NCBI RefSeq assembly: GCF_000582785.1
Contig: NZ_HG931174.1
Coordinates: 522,427-586,426, forward strand
Reading direction: 5' to 3'
Length of the DNA: 64,000 nucleotides
From: Candidatus Blastococcus massiliensis AP3
Lineage (GTDB): Bacteria; Actinomycetota; Actinomycetes; Mycobacteriales; Geodermatophilaceae
In this document: positions 9,406-23,134 of the stretch, in pieces
Layout of the letters: every line of letters begins with the position of its first letter
How positions within the stretch are numbered: the first letter of the stretch is position 1
Position numbers and translations under genes: made by a program
The notes under the pieces: model-generated
What the model was told of the DNA's origin: nothing
Databases searched by the model: none
What the model saw: the letters and a program-made list of their open reading frames with translations, nothing else

Positions 9406-10029
9406 TCAGACTCCCTGGCCGGCACGAGCACGGAGCATGGCGGCGGGGGCGACGTCCTCCAGCGGCAGACCGCGGCGGGCCGCGATCTCCTCGGGACGGA
9501 CGAGGTCCTTCAGCGCCTGCATCGTGGCGTGCACGATGTTGATCGGGTTCGAGGACCCGAGGCTCTTGGAGAGCACGTCGTGGATGCCGGCGCACTCGAG
9601 CACGGCACGCACCGGACCACCGGCGATGACACCGGTACCGGGGCTGGCGGGCTTGAGCAGCACGACGCCGGCCGCCGCCTCACCCTGCACCGGGTGCGGG
9701 ATGGTGCTGGCGATGCGAGGCACCTTGTAGAAGTGCTTCTTGGCCTCCTCGACACCCTTGGCGATGGCCGCGGGCACCTCCTTGGCCTTGCCGTAGCCGA
9801 CGCCCACGGTGCCGTCGCCGTCGCCCACGATCACCAGGGCGGTGAAGCTGAAGCGACGACCACCCTTGACGACCTTGGACACGCGGTTGATGGCGACCAC
9901 GCGCTCGATGTAGTTGCTCTTCTCGGCGGGCGCGCCCCCGGGGCCCCGACCGCCGTCACGACGGTCGCGGCGGTCGTTACCGCCGCCGGCGCCACCGGCG
10001 CCGCCGCCGCGTCGCTGTGGTCCTGGCAT
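9406..10029 (-). CDS. rpsE: 30S ribosomal protein S5
   Basis: A 207-residue uS5 with the double-stranded RNA-binding-like N-domain ([21 protein letters not shown]) and the C-domain ([27 protein letters not shown]). It shapes the mRNA entry and decoding accuracy sites. A Gly/Arg-rich N-terminal extension of about 30 residues precedes the core, usual in actinobacteria. Start ATG 10027-10029. Confidence 0.96.
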   Translation of the reverse strand: MPGPQRRGGGAGGAGGGNDRRDRRDGGRGPGGAPAEKSNYIERVVAINRVSKVVKGGRRFSFTALVIVGDGDGTVGVGYGKAKEVPAAIAKGVEEAKKHFYKVPRIASTIPHPVQGEAAAGVVLLKPASPGTGVIAGGPVRAVLECAGIHDVLSKSLGSSNPINIVHATMQALKDLVRPEEIAARRGLPLEDVAPAAMLRARAGQGV

Positions 10030-10060
10030 CAGACGTCCCTCTCGATCAGCTTGTCGTACA

Positions 10061-10468
10061 TCAGAAGTCCAGCCCGCCCTCGCGGGCACCGTCGGCCAGG
10101 GCGGCGATGCGCCCGGCGTACCGGTTGCCACCGCGGTCGAAGACGACCGCCGAGATGCCGGCGGCCTTCGCCCGCTCCGCCACCAGGGCGCCCACCTGAC
10201 GGGCCAGGGCGGACTTGTCGCCCTCGGCGCCACGCAGGCCGGCGTCCATCGTGGAGGCGCTCACCACGGTGCGGCCGACGGTGTCGTCGACGACCTGCAC
10301 GTGGATGTGGCGCGAGCTGCGCTTGACCACCAGGCGCGGACGCTCGGCGGTACCCGAGACCCGCTTGCGCAGCCGGTTGTGGCGACGCAGCCGCGAGACG
10401 CGGCGCGCCGTGCTGATGTCGGTTCCGACGGGCTTGTGGACCCGAGCGGCCTTCTCTGCCTGAGCCAT
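10061..10468 (-). CDS. rplR: 50S ribosomal protein L18
   Basis: A 135-residue uL18 (5S rRNA binder): [25 protein letters not shown] in pieces, then HIHVQVVDD and the ending [10 protein letters not shown]. At the junction GTGATGGCT, the TGA of rplF overlaps an ATG (10466-10468) and an in-frame GTG one codon earlier; ATG is preferred. Confidence 0.95.
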   Translation of the reverse strand: MAQAEKAARVHKPVGTDISTARRVSRLRRHNRLRKRVSGTAERPRLVVKRSSRHIHVQVVDDTVGRTVVSASTMDAGLRGAEGDKSALARQVGALVAERAKAAGISAVVFDRGGNRYAGRIAALADGAREGGLDF

Positions 10469-11007
10469 CACTTACCCGTCTTCCCGACCTTGCGCTTGAC
10501 GACCTCGCCCTGATACCGCACGCCCTTGCCCTTGTAGGGGTCGGGCTTGCGGATCTTGCGGATCTTGGCTGCGACCTCACCGACGAGCTGCTTGTCGATT
10601 CCGCTGACCCGCAGGCGGGTCGGCGACTCGACGGCGAAGGTGATGCCCTCCGGTGCCTTGACGGGCACCGGGTGGCTGAAGCCCAGGGCGAACTCGAGGT
10701 CCGAGCCGCGCGCCTGGACGCGGTAACCGACGCCGACGATCTCGAGGGTCTTCGTGTACCCCTCGGTGACGCCGGTGATCATGTTGGCGATCAGCGTCCG
10801 CGACAGCCCGTGGAGGGCGCGGTTCTGCCGTTCGTCGTTGGGCCGCTGCACGAGCAGCGTGCCGTCCTCACTGCGCTCGACCGTGATCGGCGTCGCGACC
10901 GTGTGCGCCAGGGCGCCCTTGGGGCCCTTCACGTTCACCGTCTGGCCGTCGATGGCGATGTCCACGCCACCCGGCACGGGAATCGGCAGTCGTCCGATCC
11001 GTGACAT
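10468..11007 (-). CDS. rplF: 50S ribosomal protein L6
   Basis: A 179-residue uL6 with two similar domains: [21 protein letters not shown] at the N-terminus and the C-terminal [25 protein letters not shown] signature. It sits at the factor-binding region beside the sarcin-ricin loop. The stop overlaps the rplR start. Confidence 0.96.
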   Translation of the reverse strand: MSRIGRLPIPVPGGVDIAIDGQTVNVKGPKGALAHTVATPITVERSEDGTLLVQRPNDERQNRALHGLSRTLIANMITGVTEGYTKTLEIVGVGYRVQARGSDLEFALGFSHPVPVKAPEGITFAVESPTRLRVSGIDKQLVGEVAAKIRKIRKPDPYKGKGVRYQGEVVKRKVGKTGK

Positions 11008-11019
11008 CTCGCTCGCCCC

Positions 11020-11430
11020 TTACCAGACGTAGGCGAGGACTTCCCCACCCACGCCCTTCTTGTTCGCCTGCTTGTCGGTGAGCAGCCCGGTCGAGGTCGA
11101 GATGATCGCCACGCCGAGACCGCCGAGCACCTTGGGCAGTGCGGTGGACTTCGCGTAGACCCGCAGACCGGGCTTCGAGACCCGCCGGACGCCGGCGATG
11201 CTGCGCTCACGGTTGGGGCCGTACTTCAGGTCGATCTGCAGCTGCTTGAAGGTGCTGCCGTCCTTCTCGATCTCGCTGACGTTCCAACCGGCGATGTAGC
11301 CCTCCTGCTGGAGGATCTCGGCGATGTGCGTCTTGAGCTTCGAGGACGGCATGACCGCTGCGTCGTGGTACGCCTGGTTGGCGTTCCGCAGACGCGTGAG
11401 CATGTCTGCGATCGGGTCGGTCATCGTCAT
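11020..11430 (-). CDS. rpsH: 30S ribosomal protein S8
   Basis: A 136-residue uS8 beginning [18 protein letters not shown], with the C-terminal [26 protein letters not shown] signature in pieces. In E. coli S8 represses the spc operon; no regulatory hairpin was confirmed here. Confidence 0.96.
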   Translation of the reverse strand: MTMTDPIADMLTRLRNANQAYHDAAVMPSSKLKTHIAEILQQEGYIAGWNVSEIEKDGSTFKQLQIDLKYGPNRERSIAGVRRVSKPGLRVYAKSTALPKVLGGLGVAIISTSTGLLTDKQANKKGVGGEVLAYVW

Positions 11431-11543
11431 GGCGTGTGGTGCCTCTCTCGCCGCGGTTCCTCATGCCCCGGGTCATTCCGGACTTGGGGCGTGGGCCTCT
11501 CGGCGATCAGTGGTGCATCGGTGAGGGGTGGAACGGGGTCCTG

Positions 11544-11729
11544 CTACCAGCTGGACTTCTTCACGCCGGGGAGCTCCCCGGCGTGGGCCATCTCCCGCAG
11601 GCAGATCCGGCACAGGCCGAACTTGCGGAAGACGGCGTGCGGACGACCGCACCGCTGGCAGCGGGTGTAACCGCGGACCGCGAACTTGGGCTTGCGGGCC
11701 GCCTTGTTGATCAGCGCCTTCTTGGCCAT
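11544..11729 (-). CDS. rpsZ: 30S ribosomal protein S14 type Z
   Basis: A 61-residue uS14 of the short zinc-binding type. The CxxC pairs in RCQRCGRPH and LCRICLREM give four zinc cysteines, so it is the C+ form. It lies between rplE and rpsH, with a 113-nt gap before rpsH in which no gene is seen. Confidence 0.96.
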   Translation of the reverse strand: MAKKALINKAARKPKFAVRGYTRCQRCGRPHAVFRKFGLCRICLREMAHAGELPGVKKSSW

Positions 11730-11748
11730 TGCTTCTCTCCTGCCCGGC

Positions 11749-12333
11749 TCAGCGGACGGTCGTGACGACGGGCTGGCCGGCGAAGGGGAATCCGAGCTGG
11801 CGGAGCAGCTCGCGACCCTCCTCGTCGGTGGTGGCGGTGGTCACCAGCGTGATGTCCATGCCGCGGGGGCGGTCGATCTTGTCTACGTCGATCTCGCGGA
11901 ACATCGACTGCTCGGTCAGCCCGAACGTGTAGTTGCCGTGGCCGTCGAACTGCTTCGGGTTCAGGCCGCGGAAGTCGCGGATGCGGGGCAGGGCCAGCGA
12001 CAGCAGCCGGTCGAGGAACTCCCACATGCGGTCGCCGCGGAGGGTGACCTTCGCGCCGATCGGCATGCCCTCGCGCAGCTTGAACTGCGCGATGGACTTG
12101 CGGGCCCGGACGACGGCCGGCTTCTGACCGGTGATGGCGGTGAGGTCGCGGACCGCGCCGTCCATCAGCTTCGCGTCGCGGGTGGCCTCGCCGACGCCCA
12201 TGTTGACGACGATCTTGGTCAACCGCGGGATCTGCATGACGTTCTCGTAGCCGAACTCGCCCTGCAGCGCCGGCACGATGTTCTCGCGGTAGTTGGCGAG
12301 CATGCGGGGCAGCTCACGGGTGGGTGCGCTCAT
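11749..12333 (-). CDS. rplE: 50S ribosomal protein L5
   Basis: A 194-residue uL5: [20 protein letters not shown], then [17 protein letters not shown] and DITLVTTA. It binds 5S rRNA and contacts the P-site tRNA. The ATG start at 12331-12333 is 2 nt from the rplX stop. Confidence 0.96.
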   Translation of the reverse strand: MSAPTRELPRMLANYRENIVPALQGEFGYENVMQIPRLTKIVVNMGVGEATRDAKLMDGAVRDLTAITGQKPAVVRARKSIAQFKLREGMPIGAKVTLRGDRMWEFLDRLLSLALPRIRDFRGLNPKQFDGHGNYTFGLTEQSMFREIDVDKIDRPRGMDITLVTTATTDEEGRELLRQLGFPFAGQPVVTTVR

Positions 12334-12335
12334 GG

Positions 12336-12683
12336 TCAGAGGTCCTTACCGGTGCGCCGCGAGACCCGGATGCTGCGGCCTTCCTCGTCCTTGCGGTAAC
12401 CGACCCGGGTCGGCTTCTCGTCGGAGTCGATCACCATCACGTTGCTCACGTGGATGGGAGCCTCCTGCGTGACGATCCCGCCCTGCTGGGCGCCGCGCTG
12501 GTTCGAGCTGATGCGGGTGTGCTTCTTGATCCGACCCACGCCCTCGACGAGGACCTTCTGCAGCTTCGGGTAGGCAGCGATGACCCGGCCCTTGGCGCCC
12601 TTGTCCTTGCCGGCGAGCACCAGGACGGTGTCGCCCTTCTTGACCTTCATCGACGGCGTCTTGCCGTTGCTGACGGCAGCCAT
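12336..12683 (-). CDS. rplX: 50S ribosomal protein L24
   Basis: A KOW-domain uL24 ([23 protein letters not shown] in pieces), an assembly initiator near the exit tunnel. The ATG at 12681-12683 gives 115 residues with GGAGG ten bases upstream. A GTG two codons earlier overlaps the rplN stop as GTGA, and an internal ATG 11 codons later would give the commoner short form. Confidence 0.93.
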   Translation of the reverse strand: MAAVSNGKTPSMKVKKGDTVLVLAGKDKGAKGRVIAAYPKLQKVLVEGVGRIKKHTRISSNQRGAQQGGIVTQEAPIHVSNVMVIDSDEKPTRVGYRKDEEGRSIRVSRRTGKDL

Positions 12684-12685
12684 GA

Positions 12686-13054
12686 TCACAGCACCTCCGG
12701 GGCGAGCGAGATGATTCGCATGAAGCGCTTGTCACGCAGCTCCCGGCCGACCGGCCCGAAGATGCGGGTACCGCGCGGGTCGCCGGTGTCGCGGATGATG
12801 ACCGCGGCGTTCTCGTCGAAGCGGATGTAGGAACCGTCGGGACGACGGCGCTCCTTCACCGTGCGGACGATGACGGCCTTGACGACGTCACCCTTCTTCA
12901 CGCCGGCGCCCGGCAGCGCGTCCTTCACGGTGGCGACGATGATGTCGCCGATGCCCGCGTAGCGTCGCCCCGAGCCGCCGAGAACCCGGATGCAGAGGAT
13001 CTCCTTCGCACCGGTGTTGTCGGCGACACGCAGTCGCGACTCCTGCTGGATCAC
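12686..13054 (-). CDS. rplN: 50S ribosomal protein L14
   Basis: A 122-residue uL14: [18 protein letters not shown] at the start and [16 protein letters not shown] at the end. GTG start at 13052-13054 behind GGGAGTAGGAC. It is the first gene of the spc group; a 220-nt gap with a strong hairpin separates it from rpsQ. Confidence 0.96.
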   Translation of the reverse strand: MIQQESRLRVADNTGAKEILCIRVLGGSGRRYAGIGDIIVATVKDALPGAGVKKGDVVKAVIVRTVKERRRPDGSYIRFDENAAVIIRDTGDPRGTRIFGPVGRELRDKRFMRIISLAPEVL

Positions 13055-13123
13055 GTCCTACTCCCAAATACTTGTGGTGACAGCCGGGCCGGAACGGTGA
13101 ACCGGCTGTCCGGAACCCGCGTG

Positions 13124-13157
13124 CGGACGCACCGGCGGAGAGCCGCCGGTGCGTCCG
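13124..13157 (-). terminator. Hairpin between S10 and spc operons
   Basis: A perfect 15-bp stem (CGGACGCACCGGCGG with its complement) and a 4-nt AGAG/CTCT loop lie in the 220-nt rpsQ-rplN gap. There is no U-tract. It marks the likely end or attenuation point of the S10 transcript, with spc transcription restarting in the following 70 nt. Confidence 0.7.
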
Positions 13158-13274
13158 AAGCGCGAGACCGGGATGTGCACGCAGCTCCTGGTGACAGGTG
13201 CGGTGCGTGCCAGTCGACCAGCGTACCCGGTCGACCGTCGGCCCCGGAGGCCCGGGGCCTGGACGAGGCCTTCG

Positions 13275-13565
13275 TTACTTCGCCTTCTCCACGACCTGCA
13301 CGAGCCGCCACCGCTTGGTGGCCGACATCGGACGGGTCTCCATGATCTGCACGCGGTCGCCGATGCCGGCGACACCCTGCTCGTCGTGGACCTTGAGCTT
13401 GTTCGTGCGGCGGATGACCTTGCCGTAGAGGGCGTGCTTGACGCGGTCCTCCACCTCGACGACGACGGTCTTCTCCATCTTGTCGCTGACCACGAGGCCC
13501 TCACGGACCTTGCGGTAGCCGCGGCCGGCGAGGCCGGGCCCGGACGACTGCTGGGTCTCGCTCAT
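13275..13565 (-). CDS. rpsQ: 30S ribosomal protein S17
   Basis: A 96-residue uS17 with the OB-fold core [25 protein letters not shown] and the [11 protein letters not shown] segment. Its ATG overlaps the rpmC stop by 4 nt (ATGA). Confidence 0.96.
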   Translation of the reverse strand: MSETQQSSGPGLAGRGYRKVREGLVVSDKMEKTVVVEVEDRVKHALYGKVIRRTNKLKVHDEQGVAGIGDRVQIMETRPMSATKRWRLVQVVEKAK

Positions 13566-13795
13566 GCCACACCCTCGTTCGGGGCGACCGAGAGACCCAG
13601 CTCGCGCTCGCGCATGATCGTGTAGATCCGGGCGATGTCGCGGCGGACGGTCTGCAGTCGCCGGTTGTTGTCCAGCTGGCCGGTGGCCACCTGGAACCGC
13701 AGGTTGAACAGTTCTTCCTTGGACTCGCGCAGCCGCGTGGCGAGCTCGTCAGCAGAGAGCTCGCGCAGCTCGGGAGCGGTCAGACCGGCGGCCAT
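13562..13795 (-). CDS. rpmC: 50S ribosomal protein L29
   Basis: A 77-residue uL29, a two-helix coiled-coil protein at the exit tunnel that helps dock trigger factor and SRP ([24 protein letters not shown] in pieces). The start lies in a GTGATGGC junction with the rplP stop, the same arrangement as rplF-rplR; the ATG at 13793-13795 is chosen. Confidence 0.95.
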   Translation of the reverse strand: MAAGLTAPELRELSADELATRLRESKEELFNLRFQVATGQLDNNRRLQTVRRDIARIYTIMRERELGLSVAPNEGVA

Positions 13796-14211
13796 CACAC
13801 TTCTCCTTCACGCGTGATGAAGCGGCACTTCATCGGCAGCTTGTGGATCGCGCGCCGCATGGCCTCGCGGGCCACGGGCTCGGCCACACCGGAGAGCTCG
13901 AAGAGCACCCGGCCCGGCTTGACGTTGGCGACCCACCACTCCGGGGAACCCTTGCCGGAACCCATGCGGGTCTCGGCGGGCTTCTTGGTGAGCGGACGGT
14001 CCGGGTAGATCGAAATCCACACCTTGCCGCCACGCTTGATGTGGCGGGTCATGGCGATACGAGCGGACTCGATCTGCCGGTTGGTGACGTACGCCGGCTC
14101 GAGCGCCTGGATGGCGTACTCGCCGAAGTTGATCTCGGTGCCACCCTTGGCCCGGCCGGACCGGCTCGGGTGGTGCTGCTTGCGGTGCTTCACGCGCCGG
14201 GGGATCAGCAC
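13795..14211 (-). CDS. rplP: 50S ribosomal protein L16
   Basis: A 138-residue uL16: [34 protein letters not shown] and [19 protein letters not shown]. It binds the A-site tRNA elbow and organises the peptidyl-transferase centre. The start is 3 nt after the rpsC stop. Confidence 0.97.
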   Translation of the reverse strand: MLIPRRVKHRKQHHPSRSGRAKGGTEINFGEYAIQALEPAYVTNRQIESARIAMTRHIKRGGKVWISIYPDRPLTKKPAETRMGSGKGSPEWWVANVKPGRVLFELSGVAEPVAREAMRRAIHKLPMKCRFITREGEV

Positions 14212-14214
14212 GTC

Positions 14215-15144
14215 TCAGCCCTCCGTCGTGGGGTTCTCGGCGGCCGTGCTCTCGGCCGCAGCGGTGGCCTCGGGGCCGGCAGCCTCGGCGAGGGTCTGCT
14301 CGGGAGCGACCTCGCCGGACGTCTGCGCGACCACGGCCTCGGTGGTGTCGGCGGCGGCGTCGGCCGGCCGCCCGGTGCCCTCGGCGGCGGCGCGGCCGGC
14401 CTCGGTGCCACCAGCGGTGGTGCCCGAGGAGCCCGAACGACGCGGGCGCTGCGGGCGCTCGCGACGCTGGCCCTGACGCTCGGCCAGGGCCTCGAGGGCC
14501 GCACGCTCGGCGCGCGAACCGCTGACGTCACCCTTGTAGATCCACACCTTGACGCCGATGCGGCCGAAGGTGGTGCGGGCCTCGTAGATGCCGTAGTCGA
14601 TGTTCGCGCGCAACGTGTGCAGCGGGACGCGACCCTCGCGGTAGAACTCCGAGCGGCTCATCTCGGTGCCGCCGAGGCGGCCCGAGCACTGCACCCGGAT
14701 GCCCTTGACCTGCGGGCTGCGCTGCGCCGACTGCATGGCCTTGCGCATGGCACGACGGAAGCTGACCCGGCTGGAGAGCTGCTCGGCGACGCCCTGGGCG
14801 ACCAGCTGCGCGTCCGACTCCGGGTTCTTGACCTCGAGGATGTTCAGCTGCACCTGCTTGCCGGTGAGCTTCTCGAGCTCGCCACGGATGCGGTCGGCCT
14901 CCGCGCCGCGACGGCCGATGACGATGCCCGGCCGGGCGGTGTGGATGTCGACGCGGACCCGATCACGGGTGCGCTCGATCTCGACCTTGGAGATGCCGGC
15001 CCGCTCCATGCCCTTGGACATGAGCTTGCGGATCGCGACGTCTTCCTTGACGTAGTCCTTGTACAGCTTGTCCGCGTACCACCGGGACTTGTAGTCGGTG
15101 GTGATCCCGAGTCGGAACCCGTGCGGGTTGACCTTCTGACCCAC
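14215..15144 (-). CDS. rpsC: 30S ribosomal protein S3 with long C-terminal tail
   Basis: A 309-residue uS3. The core (about 1-215) has [22 protein letters not shown], the KH domain with [16 protein letters not shown], and the C-terminal [31 protein letters not shown] in pieces. About 85 further residues are Ala/Glu/Thr-rich and probably disordered. The GTG start shares a base with the rplV TAG (TAGTG). Confidence 0.95.
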   Translation of the reverse strand: MGQKVNPHGFRLGITTDYKSRWYADKLYKDYVKEDVAIRKLMSKGMERAGISKVEIERTRDRVRVDIHTARPGIVIGRRGAEADRIRGELEKLTGKQVQLNILEVKNPESDAQLVAQGVAEQLSSRVSFRRAMRKAMQSAQRSPQVKGIRVQCSGRLGGTEMSRSEFYREGRVPLHTLRANIDYGIYEARTTFGRIGVKVWIYKGDVSGSRAERAALEALAERQGQRRERPQRPRRSGSSGTTAGGTEAGRAAAEGTGRPADAAADTTEAVVAQTSGEVAPEQTLAEAAGPEATAAAESTAAENPTTEG

Positions 15145-15611
15145 TAGCGGGTCCCTCCCCTCGTGTTGCTGGTGGACTGCTGGGCCGCGGGGCCGACCAT
15201 GCCGGTCTCCCGGCGGGCCTTCCGCGACTTCTGCGCGAGGTCGGCGCTGGTGGCCACCTCGCTCACCTCGATGGTGATGTGGCTGGTCCGCTTGTTGATG
15301 CGGAACGCCCGGCCCTGCGCACGCGGACGGATCCGCTTGAGCGTCGGACCCTCGTCGACGTAGGCGGCGCTGATGACCAGCGCAGCCGGGTCGAGCTGCA
15401 GGTTGTGCTCGGCGTTGGCCACCGCGCTGGCGACGACCTTGGCCACCGGCTCGCTGGCGCTCTGCGGCGCGTAGCGCAGCAGGGCCAGTGCCTCGTCGGT
15501 GGGCAGGTAGCGGACCATGTCCACCACCCGCCGGGCCTTCATGGGGGTCACGCGGACGAACCGGGCCGTAGCCCGGGCGACCGGCGCCTCCTGTCCCAAC
15601 TGGGAAGTCAT
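15144..15611 (-). CDS. rplV: 50S ribosomal protein L22
   Basis: A 155-residue uL22: [14 protein letters not shown] and the loop/beta-hairpin region [24 protein letters not shown] (in pieces) that lines the exit tunnel constriction. A short Ser/Thr/Arg tail extends beyond the family minimum. Confidence 0.96.
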   Translation of the reverse strand: MTSQLGQEAPVARATARFVRVTPMKARRVVDMVRYLPTDEALALLRYAPQSASEPVAKVVASAVANAEHNLQLDPAALVISAAYVDEGPTLKRIRPRAQGRAFRINKRTSHITIEVSEVATSADLAQKSRKARRETGMVGPAAQQSTSNTRGGTR

Positions 15612-15631
15612 CTGAATCTCTCTCTACCTGG

Positions 15632-15913
15632 TCAGCCCCGCCGCGAGCGGCGGTCGTCCTTGATGTGCCCACGGAACGTGCGCGTGGGGGCGAACTCGCC
15701 GAGCTTGTGCCCGACCATCGCCTCGGTCACGAACACCGGGACGTGCTTGCGGCCGTCGTGCACCGCGAGGGTGTGACCCAGCATGTCCGGGATGATCGTC
15801 GAGCGACGTGACCAGGTGCGGATCACGTTCTTGGTGCCCTTTTCGTTCTGCGCGTCCACCTTCTTGAGCAGGTGGTCGTCGACGAACGGGCCCTTCTTCA
15901 GGCTGCGTGGCAT
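15632..15913 (-). CDS. rpsS: 30S ribosomal protein S19
   Basis: A 93-residue uS19: [18 protein letters not shown] and [17 protein letters not shown]. It sits in the 30S head with S13. Confidence 0.97.
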   Translation of the reverse strand: MPRSLKKGPFVDDHLLKKVDAQNEKGTKNVIRTWSRRSTIIPDMLGHTLAVHDGRKHVPVFVTEAMVGHKLGEFAPTRTFRGHIKDDRRSRRG

Positions 15914-15936
15914 GTCTGTCGGCTCCTCTGTCCCGC

Positions 15937-16770
<834 letters not shown>

Positions 16771-16818
16771 TGCTGACTCAGTCCCTGTCTATATCTCTGG
16801 TCCGTGGATCCGGGCCCG

Positions 16819-17121
16819 TCAGGCGCCCGGACCCCCGAAGATCTCGATGCGGTCGCCGGGGGCGAGCGAGACGATGGCGCGCTTGGTGTCCTTGCGCTTG
16901 CCCATCTGGGTGCCCCGGCTGCGCTTGCGCTTGCCCTGGCGGTTGATCGTGTTCACGCCGGTGACCTTCACGTCGAAGATCTGCTCGACCGCGATCTTGA
17001 TCTGCGTCTTGTTGGCCTCGGGCAGCACGATGAACGTGTACTGGTTGTCGTCGAGCAGCCCGTAGCTCTTCTCGGAGATGACCGGGGCGAGCAGGACGTC
17101 CCGGGGGTCGCGGACGCTCAT
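16819..17121 (-). CDS. rplW: 50S ribosomal protein L23
   Basis: A 100-residue uL23: [24 protein letters not shown] in pieces, and [20 protein letters not shown]. It is the docking site for trigger factor and SRP at the exit. It overlaps the rplD stop by 4 nt. Confidence 0.96.
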   Translation of the reverse strand: MSVRDPRDVLLAPVISEKSYGLLDDNQYTFIVLPEANKTQIKIAVEQIFDVKVTGVNTINRQGKRKRSRGTQMGKRKDTKRAIVSLAPGDRIEIFGGPGA

Positions 17122-18062
17122 GCCTTCTCCTCGGTGGTCTCGTCAGCGGCCACTGCATCGGTGGCAGGAGCCTTCTTGGCGGGTGCCTTCTTCGCAGCGG
17201 CCTTCTTCGCCAGCTTCTCGTCCGCCGACTTCGCCGACGCCGCCTTCTTGGCCGGAGCCTTCTTGGCGGCAGCCTTCGTGGCGGCGGCCTTCGTGGCAGG
17301 AGCCTCGGCGGCCGTCTCGACGGTGCCCTCGCCCTCGGCGGGAGCGATCGAGGGGACGCCCCCGGCGACCCCCTCCGTGGACAGGTCCGGCAGCTGCCGG
17401 CCCTTGCCCTTGGCCGGACCGGCGACGAACTCGGCCAGTGCGGTCTCGGTGAAGACCACCTCGTCGGCGACGAGCACGTCGTAGGTGTTGAGCTGGCCGG
17501 CCTCGATCAGGTGCACCTGCGGCAGGTTGCGCAGGCTCACCCAGTTGAGGACGTCGTCGTGGTCCAGGACCACGAGGACCTTCTTCGCCGAGGTGATGGC
17601 GTTCAGGGTGGCCATGGCGGACTTGGTCCGCGGGGCGTCGCCGTCGACGAAGGCGGAGACCACGTGGACGCGGCCTTCGCGGGCCCGGTCGGAGAGGGCA
17701 CCGCGCAGGGCGGCGGCCTTCATCTTCTTCGGGGTCTTCTTCGTGTAGTCGCGGGGCGTGGGCCCGAAGACCGTGCCACCGCCGGCGAACTGCGGCGCCC
17801 GGGTCGAACCCTGACGGGCCCGGCCGGTGCCCTTCTGGCGGTAGGGCTTGGCGCCACCGCCGCGCACCTCACCACGGGTCTTGGTGGAGTGCGTGCCCTG
17901 GCGCGCCGCGGCGAGCTGCGCCACGACGACCTGGTGCATCAGGGAGACGTTCGCGTTGGCGTCGAAGAGCTCACCGGGCAGCGTCACGCTGCCGGAGGTC
18001 TCCCCTGCCGGGGTGCGGACGTCGACCTGGCGGTCGGTGCGCGTGTCGATCGACTGGCTCAC
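17118..18062 (-). CDS. rplD: 50S ribosomal protein L4 with Lys/Ala-rich tail
   Basis: The first ~225 residues are a standard uL4, with the tunnel-lining loop [30 protein letters not shown] (in pieces) and [10 protein letters not shown]. The protein is 314 residues, about 90 longer than usual. The extra C-terminus is an Ala/Lys-rich histone H1-like tail with several KKAPAKK and TKAAAKK units. Start ATG overlaps the rplC stop by 4 nt. Confidence 0.95.
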   Translation of the reverse strand: MSQSIDTRTDRQVDVRTPAGETSGSVTLPGELFDANANVSLMHQVVVAQLAAARQGTHSTKTRGEVRGGGAKPYRQKGTGRARQGSTRAPQFAGGGTVFGPTPRDYTKKTPKKMKAAALRGALSDRAREGRVHVVSAFVDGDAPRTKSAMATLNAITSAKKVLVVLDHDDVLNWVSLRNLPQVHLIEAGQLNTYDVLVADEVVFTETALAEFVAGPAKGKGRQLPDLSTEGVAGGVPSIAPAEGEGTVETAAEAPATKAAATKAAAKKAPAKKAASAKSADEKLAKKAAAKKAPAKKAPATDAVAADETTEEKA

Positions 18063-18724
18063 TTCTTGTCACTCCCCACGGGGCCGCCCTTGACCGCGGA
18101 GCGGACGAGGAGCAGGCCACCCTTGGGACCGGGGACCGCACCCTTGATCAGGATGAGCCCGCGCTCCGCGTCGACCTTGTGAACGACCAGCGACAGCGTG
18201 GTCGTCTTCACGGCGCCCATGCGGCCGGCCATCTTCAGGCCCTTGAACACGCGGCCCGGGGTGGACGCGCCACCGATGGAACCGGGCGACCGGTGCTTGC
18301 GCTGGGTGCCGTGCGACGCGCCGAGGCCCTTGAAGCCGTGACGCTTCATGACGCCGGCCGTGCCCTTGCCCTTGCTGGTGCCGATGACGTCGACCTTGGC
18401 CACGCCGTCGAACACGTCGGCGGTCAGCTCCTGGCCGACCGTGTAGTCGCCGGCGTCCTCGGTGCGCAGTTCGACCAGGTGCCGCCGCGGCGTGACGCCC
18501 GCCTTGGTGAAGTGCCCGCCCTCGGGGCGGTTCACCTTGCGCGGGTCGATCTCACCGAACCCGAGCTGGAGGGCCGAGTAGCCGTCCACCTCGGGGGTGC
18601 GCACCTGGGTCACCACACACGGGCCCGCCTTGACGACGGTCACCGGCACGAGGCGGTTGTTCTCGTCGAAAACCTGGGTCATCCCCAGCTTCTCGCCGAG
18701 GAGACCGCGAAATGTGCTCGCCAT
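18059..18724 (-). CDS. rplC: 50S ribosomal protein L3
   Basis: A 221-residue uL3: [25 protein letters not shown] in pieces, and the conserved [22 protein letters not shown] segment with the glutamine that is often methylated. An early assembly protein of the large subunit. Confidence 0.96.
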   Translation of the reverse strand: MASTFRGLLGEKLGMTQVFDENNRLVPVTVVKAGPCVVTQVRTPEVDGYSALQLGFGEIDPRKVNRPEGGHFTKAGVTPRRHLVELRTEDAGDYTVGQELTADVFDGVAKVDVIGTSKGKGTAGVMKRHGFKGLGASHGTQRKHRSPGSIGGASTPGRVFKGLKMAGRMGAVKTTTLSLVVHKVDAERGLILIKGAVPGPKGGLLLVRSAVKGGPVGSDKK

Positions 18725-18739
18725 GTCTGCTGACTGCCC

Positions 18740-19045
18740 TTACTGAATGTTGACGTCGACCGAGGCCGGCAGGTCGATGCGCATGAGCGCGTCCACCGTC
18801 TTCGGCGTCGGGTCGAGGATGTCGATGAGCCGCTTGTGCGTGCGCATCTCGAAGTGCTCGAACGAGTCCTTGTACTTGTGCGGCGAACGGATCACCGCGT
18901 ACACGTTCTTCTCCGTCGGCAGAGGCACCGGGCCGACCACACGCGCTCCGGTCTTGGTGACCGTCTCCACGATGCGCCGCGCCGAGGCGTCGATCGCCTC
19001 GTGGTCATAGGCCTTCAGCCGGATGCGGATCTTCTGTCCCGCCAT
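18740..19045 (-). CDS. rpsJ: 30S ribosomal protein S10
   Basis: A 101-residue uS10 ([37 protein letters not shown]), also the NusE transcription partner of NusB and NusG. First gene of the S10 operon. In the 126 nt upstream I find tuf terminator hairpins but no clear TAnnnT -10, so S10 transcription may rely partly on readthrough. Confidence 0.96.
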   Translation of the reverse strand: MAGQKIRIRLKAYDHEAIDASARRIVETVTKTGARVVGPVPLPTEKNVYAVIRSPHKYKDSFEHFEMRTHKRLIDILDPTPKTVDALMRIDLPASVDVNIQ

Positions 19046-19104
19046 CGCTGTCTTCTGCTCCTGCCGATCGGTTGTGAAAGTTCGAGTGGGTCTGCTGACC
19101 CGGT

Positions 19105-19161
19105 CCCGGGCAGCTGCCCGGGGGTCCTGGCCGGGCGGCGGCCGGCTCGCGGCCGCCGCCC
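19105..19161 (-). terminator. Double hairpin terminator after tuf
   Basis: A 12-bp perfect stem GGGCGGCGGCCG/CGGCCGCCGCCC with a 5-nt loop (19133-19161) begins 11 nt after the tuf stop. It is followed by the 18-nt palindrome CCCGGGCAGCTGCCCGGG (19105-19122). Neither has a U-tract. Confidence 0.65.
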
Positions 19162-19171
19162 GTCAGGGGAA

Positions 19172-20365
19172 CTACTTGTTGATCTTGGTGACGCGTCCGG
19201 CGCCCACGGTCCGGCCACCCTCACGGATGGCGAACTTGAGGCCCTCCTCCATGGCGATGGGCTGGATCAGCTCCACCGTCATCTCGGTGTTGTCGCCGGG
19301 CATGACCATCTCGGTGCCCGAGGGCAGCGTGACCACGCCGGTGACGTCCGTCGTCCGGAAGTAGAACTGGGGACGGTAGTTGTTGAAGAACGGCGTGTGA
19401 CGGCCACCCTCGTCCTTCGAGAGGATGTAGACCGAACCCTCGAAGTTGGTGTGCGGGGTGATCGAGCCGGGCTTCACGACGACCTGGCCGCGCTCCACGT
19501 CCTCGCGCTTGATGCCGCGGAGGAGCAGACCGACGTTGTCACCGGCCTGGCCCTGGTCGAGCAGCTTGCGGAACATCTCGACGCCGGTGACGGTCGTCTT
19601 GGTCGAGTTCTCGCGGATGCCGACGATCTCGATCTCCTCGGAGACCTTGACGATGCCGCGCTCGACGCGGCCGGTGACGACCGTGCCACGACCGGTGATC
19701 GTGAAGACGTCCTCGACGGGCATGAGGAACGGCTTGTCGATGTCGCGCTCCGGCTCCGGGATGGCGGTGTCGACGGCGTTCATCAGCTCCATGAGCTTGT
19801 CGCCCCACTCGGCGTCGCCCTCGAGGGCCTTGAGCGCCGACACGCGCACCACGGGGACGTCGTCGCCCGGGAACTCGTACTCGCTGAGGAGCTCGCGCAC
19901 CTCGAGCTCGACGAGCTCCAGGATCTCCTCGTCGTCCACCATGTCGGCCTTGTTCAGGGCCACCACGATGTAGGGGACGCCGACCTGGCGGGCCAGGAGG
20001 ACGTGCTCCTTGGTCTGCGGCATCGGGCCGTCGGTCGCCGCGACCACGAGGATCGCGCCGTCCATCTGCGCGGCACCGGTGATCATGTTCTTGATGTAGT
20101 CGGCGTGCCCGGGGCAGTCGACGTGGGCGTAGTGCCGGCTCTCGGTCTGGTACTCGACGTGGGCGATCGAGATCGTGATGCCGCGGGCCTTCTCCTCGGG
20201 CGCCTTGTCGATCGAGTCGAAGGCCGACGCCTCGTTGAGGTCCGGGTACTTGTCGTGCAGGACCTTGGTGATCGCCGCGGTCAGCGTCGTCTTGCCGTGG
20301 TCGATGTGCCCGATGGTGCCGATGTTGACGTGCGGCTTGGTCCGCTCGAACTTGGCCTTGGCCAC
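19172..20365 (-). CDS. tuf: Elongation factor Tu
   Basis: A 397-residue EF-Tu that delivers aminoacyl-tRNA to the A site. GTPase motifs: [14 protein letters not shown], the switch region [22 protein letters not shown] and NKADM. Domains II and III follow, with [13 protein letters not shown] and the C-terminal [15 protein letters not shown]. Confidence 0.98.
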   Translation of the reverse strand: MAKAKFERTKPHVNIGTIGHIDHGKTTLTAAITKVLHDKYPDLNEASAFDSIDKAPEEKARGITISIAHVEYQTESRHYAHVDCPGHADYIKNMITGAAQMDGAILVVAATDGPMPQTKEHVLLARQVGVPYIVVALNKADMVDDEEILELVELEVRELLSEYEFPGDDVPVVRVSALKALEGDAEWGDKLMELMNAVDTAIPEPERDIDKPFLMPVEDVFTITGRGTVVTGRVERGIVKVSEEIEIVGIRENSTKTTVTGVEMFRKLLDQGQAGDNVGLLLRGIKREDVERGQVVVKPGSITPHTNFEGSVYILSKDEGGRHTPFFNNYRPQFYFRTTDVTGVVTLPSGTEMVMPGDNTEMTVELIQPIAMEEGLKFAIREGGRTVGAGRVTKINK

Positions 20366-20428
20366 TGGGTTCCTCTCCTCGTGGTTACGCAGGTGGTGCG
20401 TGCTCTGGGGGGTTTCGGGCGGGGCCCG

Positions 20429-20456
20429 CCGGTCACGGGCCTCCGCCCGTGACCGG
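20429..20456 (-). terminator. Hairpin between fusA and tuf
   Basis: A perfect 12-bp stem CCGGTCACGGGC/GCCCGTGACCGG with a 4-nt loop starts 8 nt after the fusA stop. It may attenuate str-operon transcription into tuf or act as a processing site. Confidence 0.6.
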
Positions 20457-20464
20457 TCTTGCCG

Positions 20465-22564
<2,100 letters not shown>

Positions 22565-22663
22565 TGCTTCTCCTCGTGGTTCTGGTCCGTGTGCGGGTGC
22601 CGGGGCCGGACTCTTGTGGAGCGTCCCGGTGTCCCGCCGACGGCGGGCGCTGGCGGCTGTGCC

Positions 22664-23134
22664 TTACCAGCGGTAGTGCGCGAAGGCCTTGTTCGACTCG
22701 GCCATCTTGTGCGTGTCCTCGCGCCGCTTCACGGCGGCACCGAGGCCGTTGCTCGCGTCGAGCAGCTCGTTCATGAGGCGCTCGGTCATCGTCTTCTCGC
22801 GACGGGCCCGGCTGTACTGGATCAGCCAGCGCAGCCCCAGCGTGGTGCTCCGCGAGGGGCGCACCTCGACCGGGACCTGGTAGGTCGCGCCACCGACACG
22901 GCGGCTGCGGACCTCGAGGGACGGCTTCACGTTGTCCAGCGCACGCTTGAGCGTGACGACCGGGTCGGTGTCGCTCTTGGCGCGGGCGCCCTCGAGCGCG
23001 CCGTAGACGATCGCCTCGGCGACCGAGCGCTTGCCGTCGACGAGCACCTTGTTCACCAGCTGGGTCACCAGCGGCGACTGGTACACCGGGTCGATGACGA
23101 GCGGACGCTTCGGCGCGGGGCCCTTGCGCGGCAT
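22664..23134 (-). CDS. rpsG: 30S ribosomal protein S7
   Basis: A 156-residue uS7 ([47 protein letters not shown] in pieces), which nucleates the 30S head. The ATG at 23132-23134 overlaps the rpsL TAA by one base (TAATG). Confidence 0.97.
   Translation of the reverse strand: MPRKGPAPKRPLVIDPVYQSPLVTQLVNKVLVDGKRSVAEAIVYGALEGARAKSDTDPVVTLKRALDNVKPSLEVRSRRVGGATYQVPVEVRPSRSTTLGLRWLIQYSRARREKTMTERLMNELLDASNGLGAAVKRREDTHKMAESNKAFAHYRW

Noticed and set aside
13055-13123. TATTTG near rplN as spc promoter
   Set aside because: Does not end in T and lacks a -35 at 16-18 bp; too weak to report.
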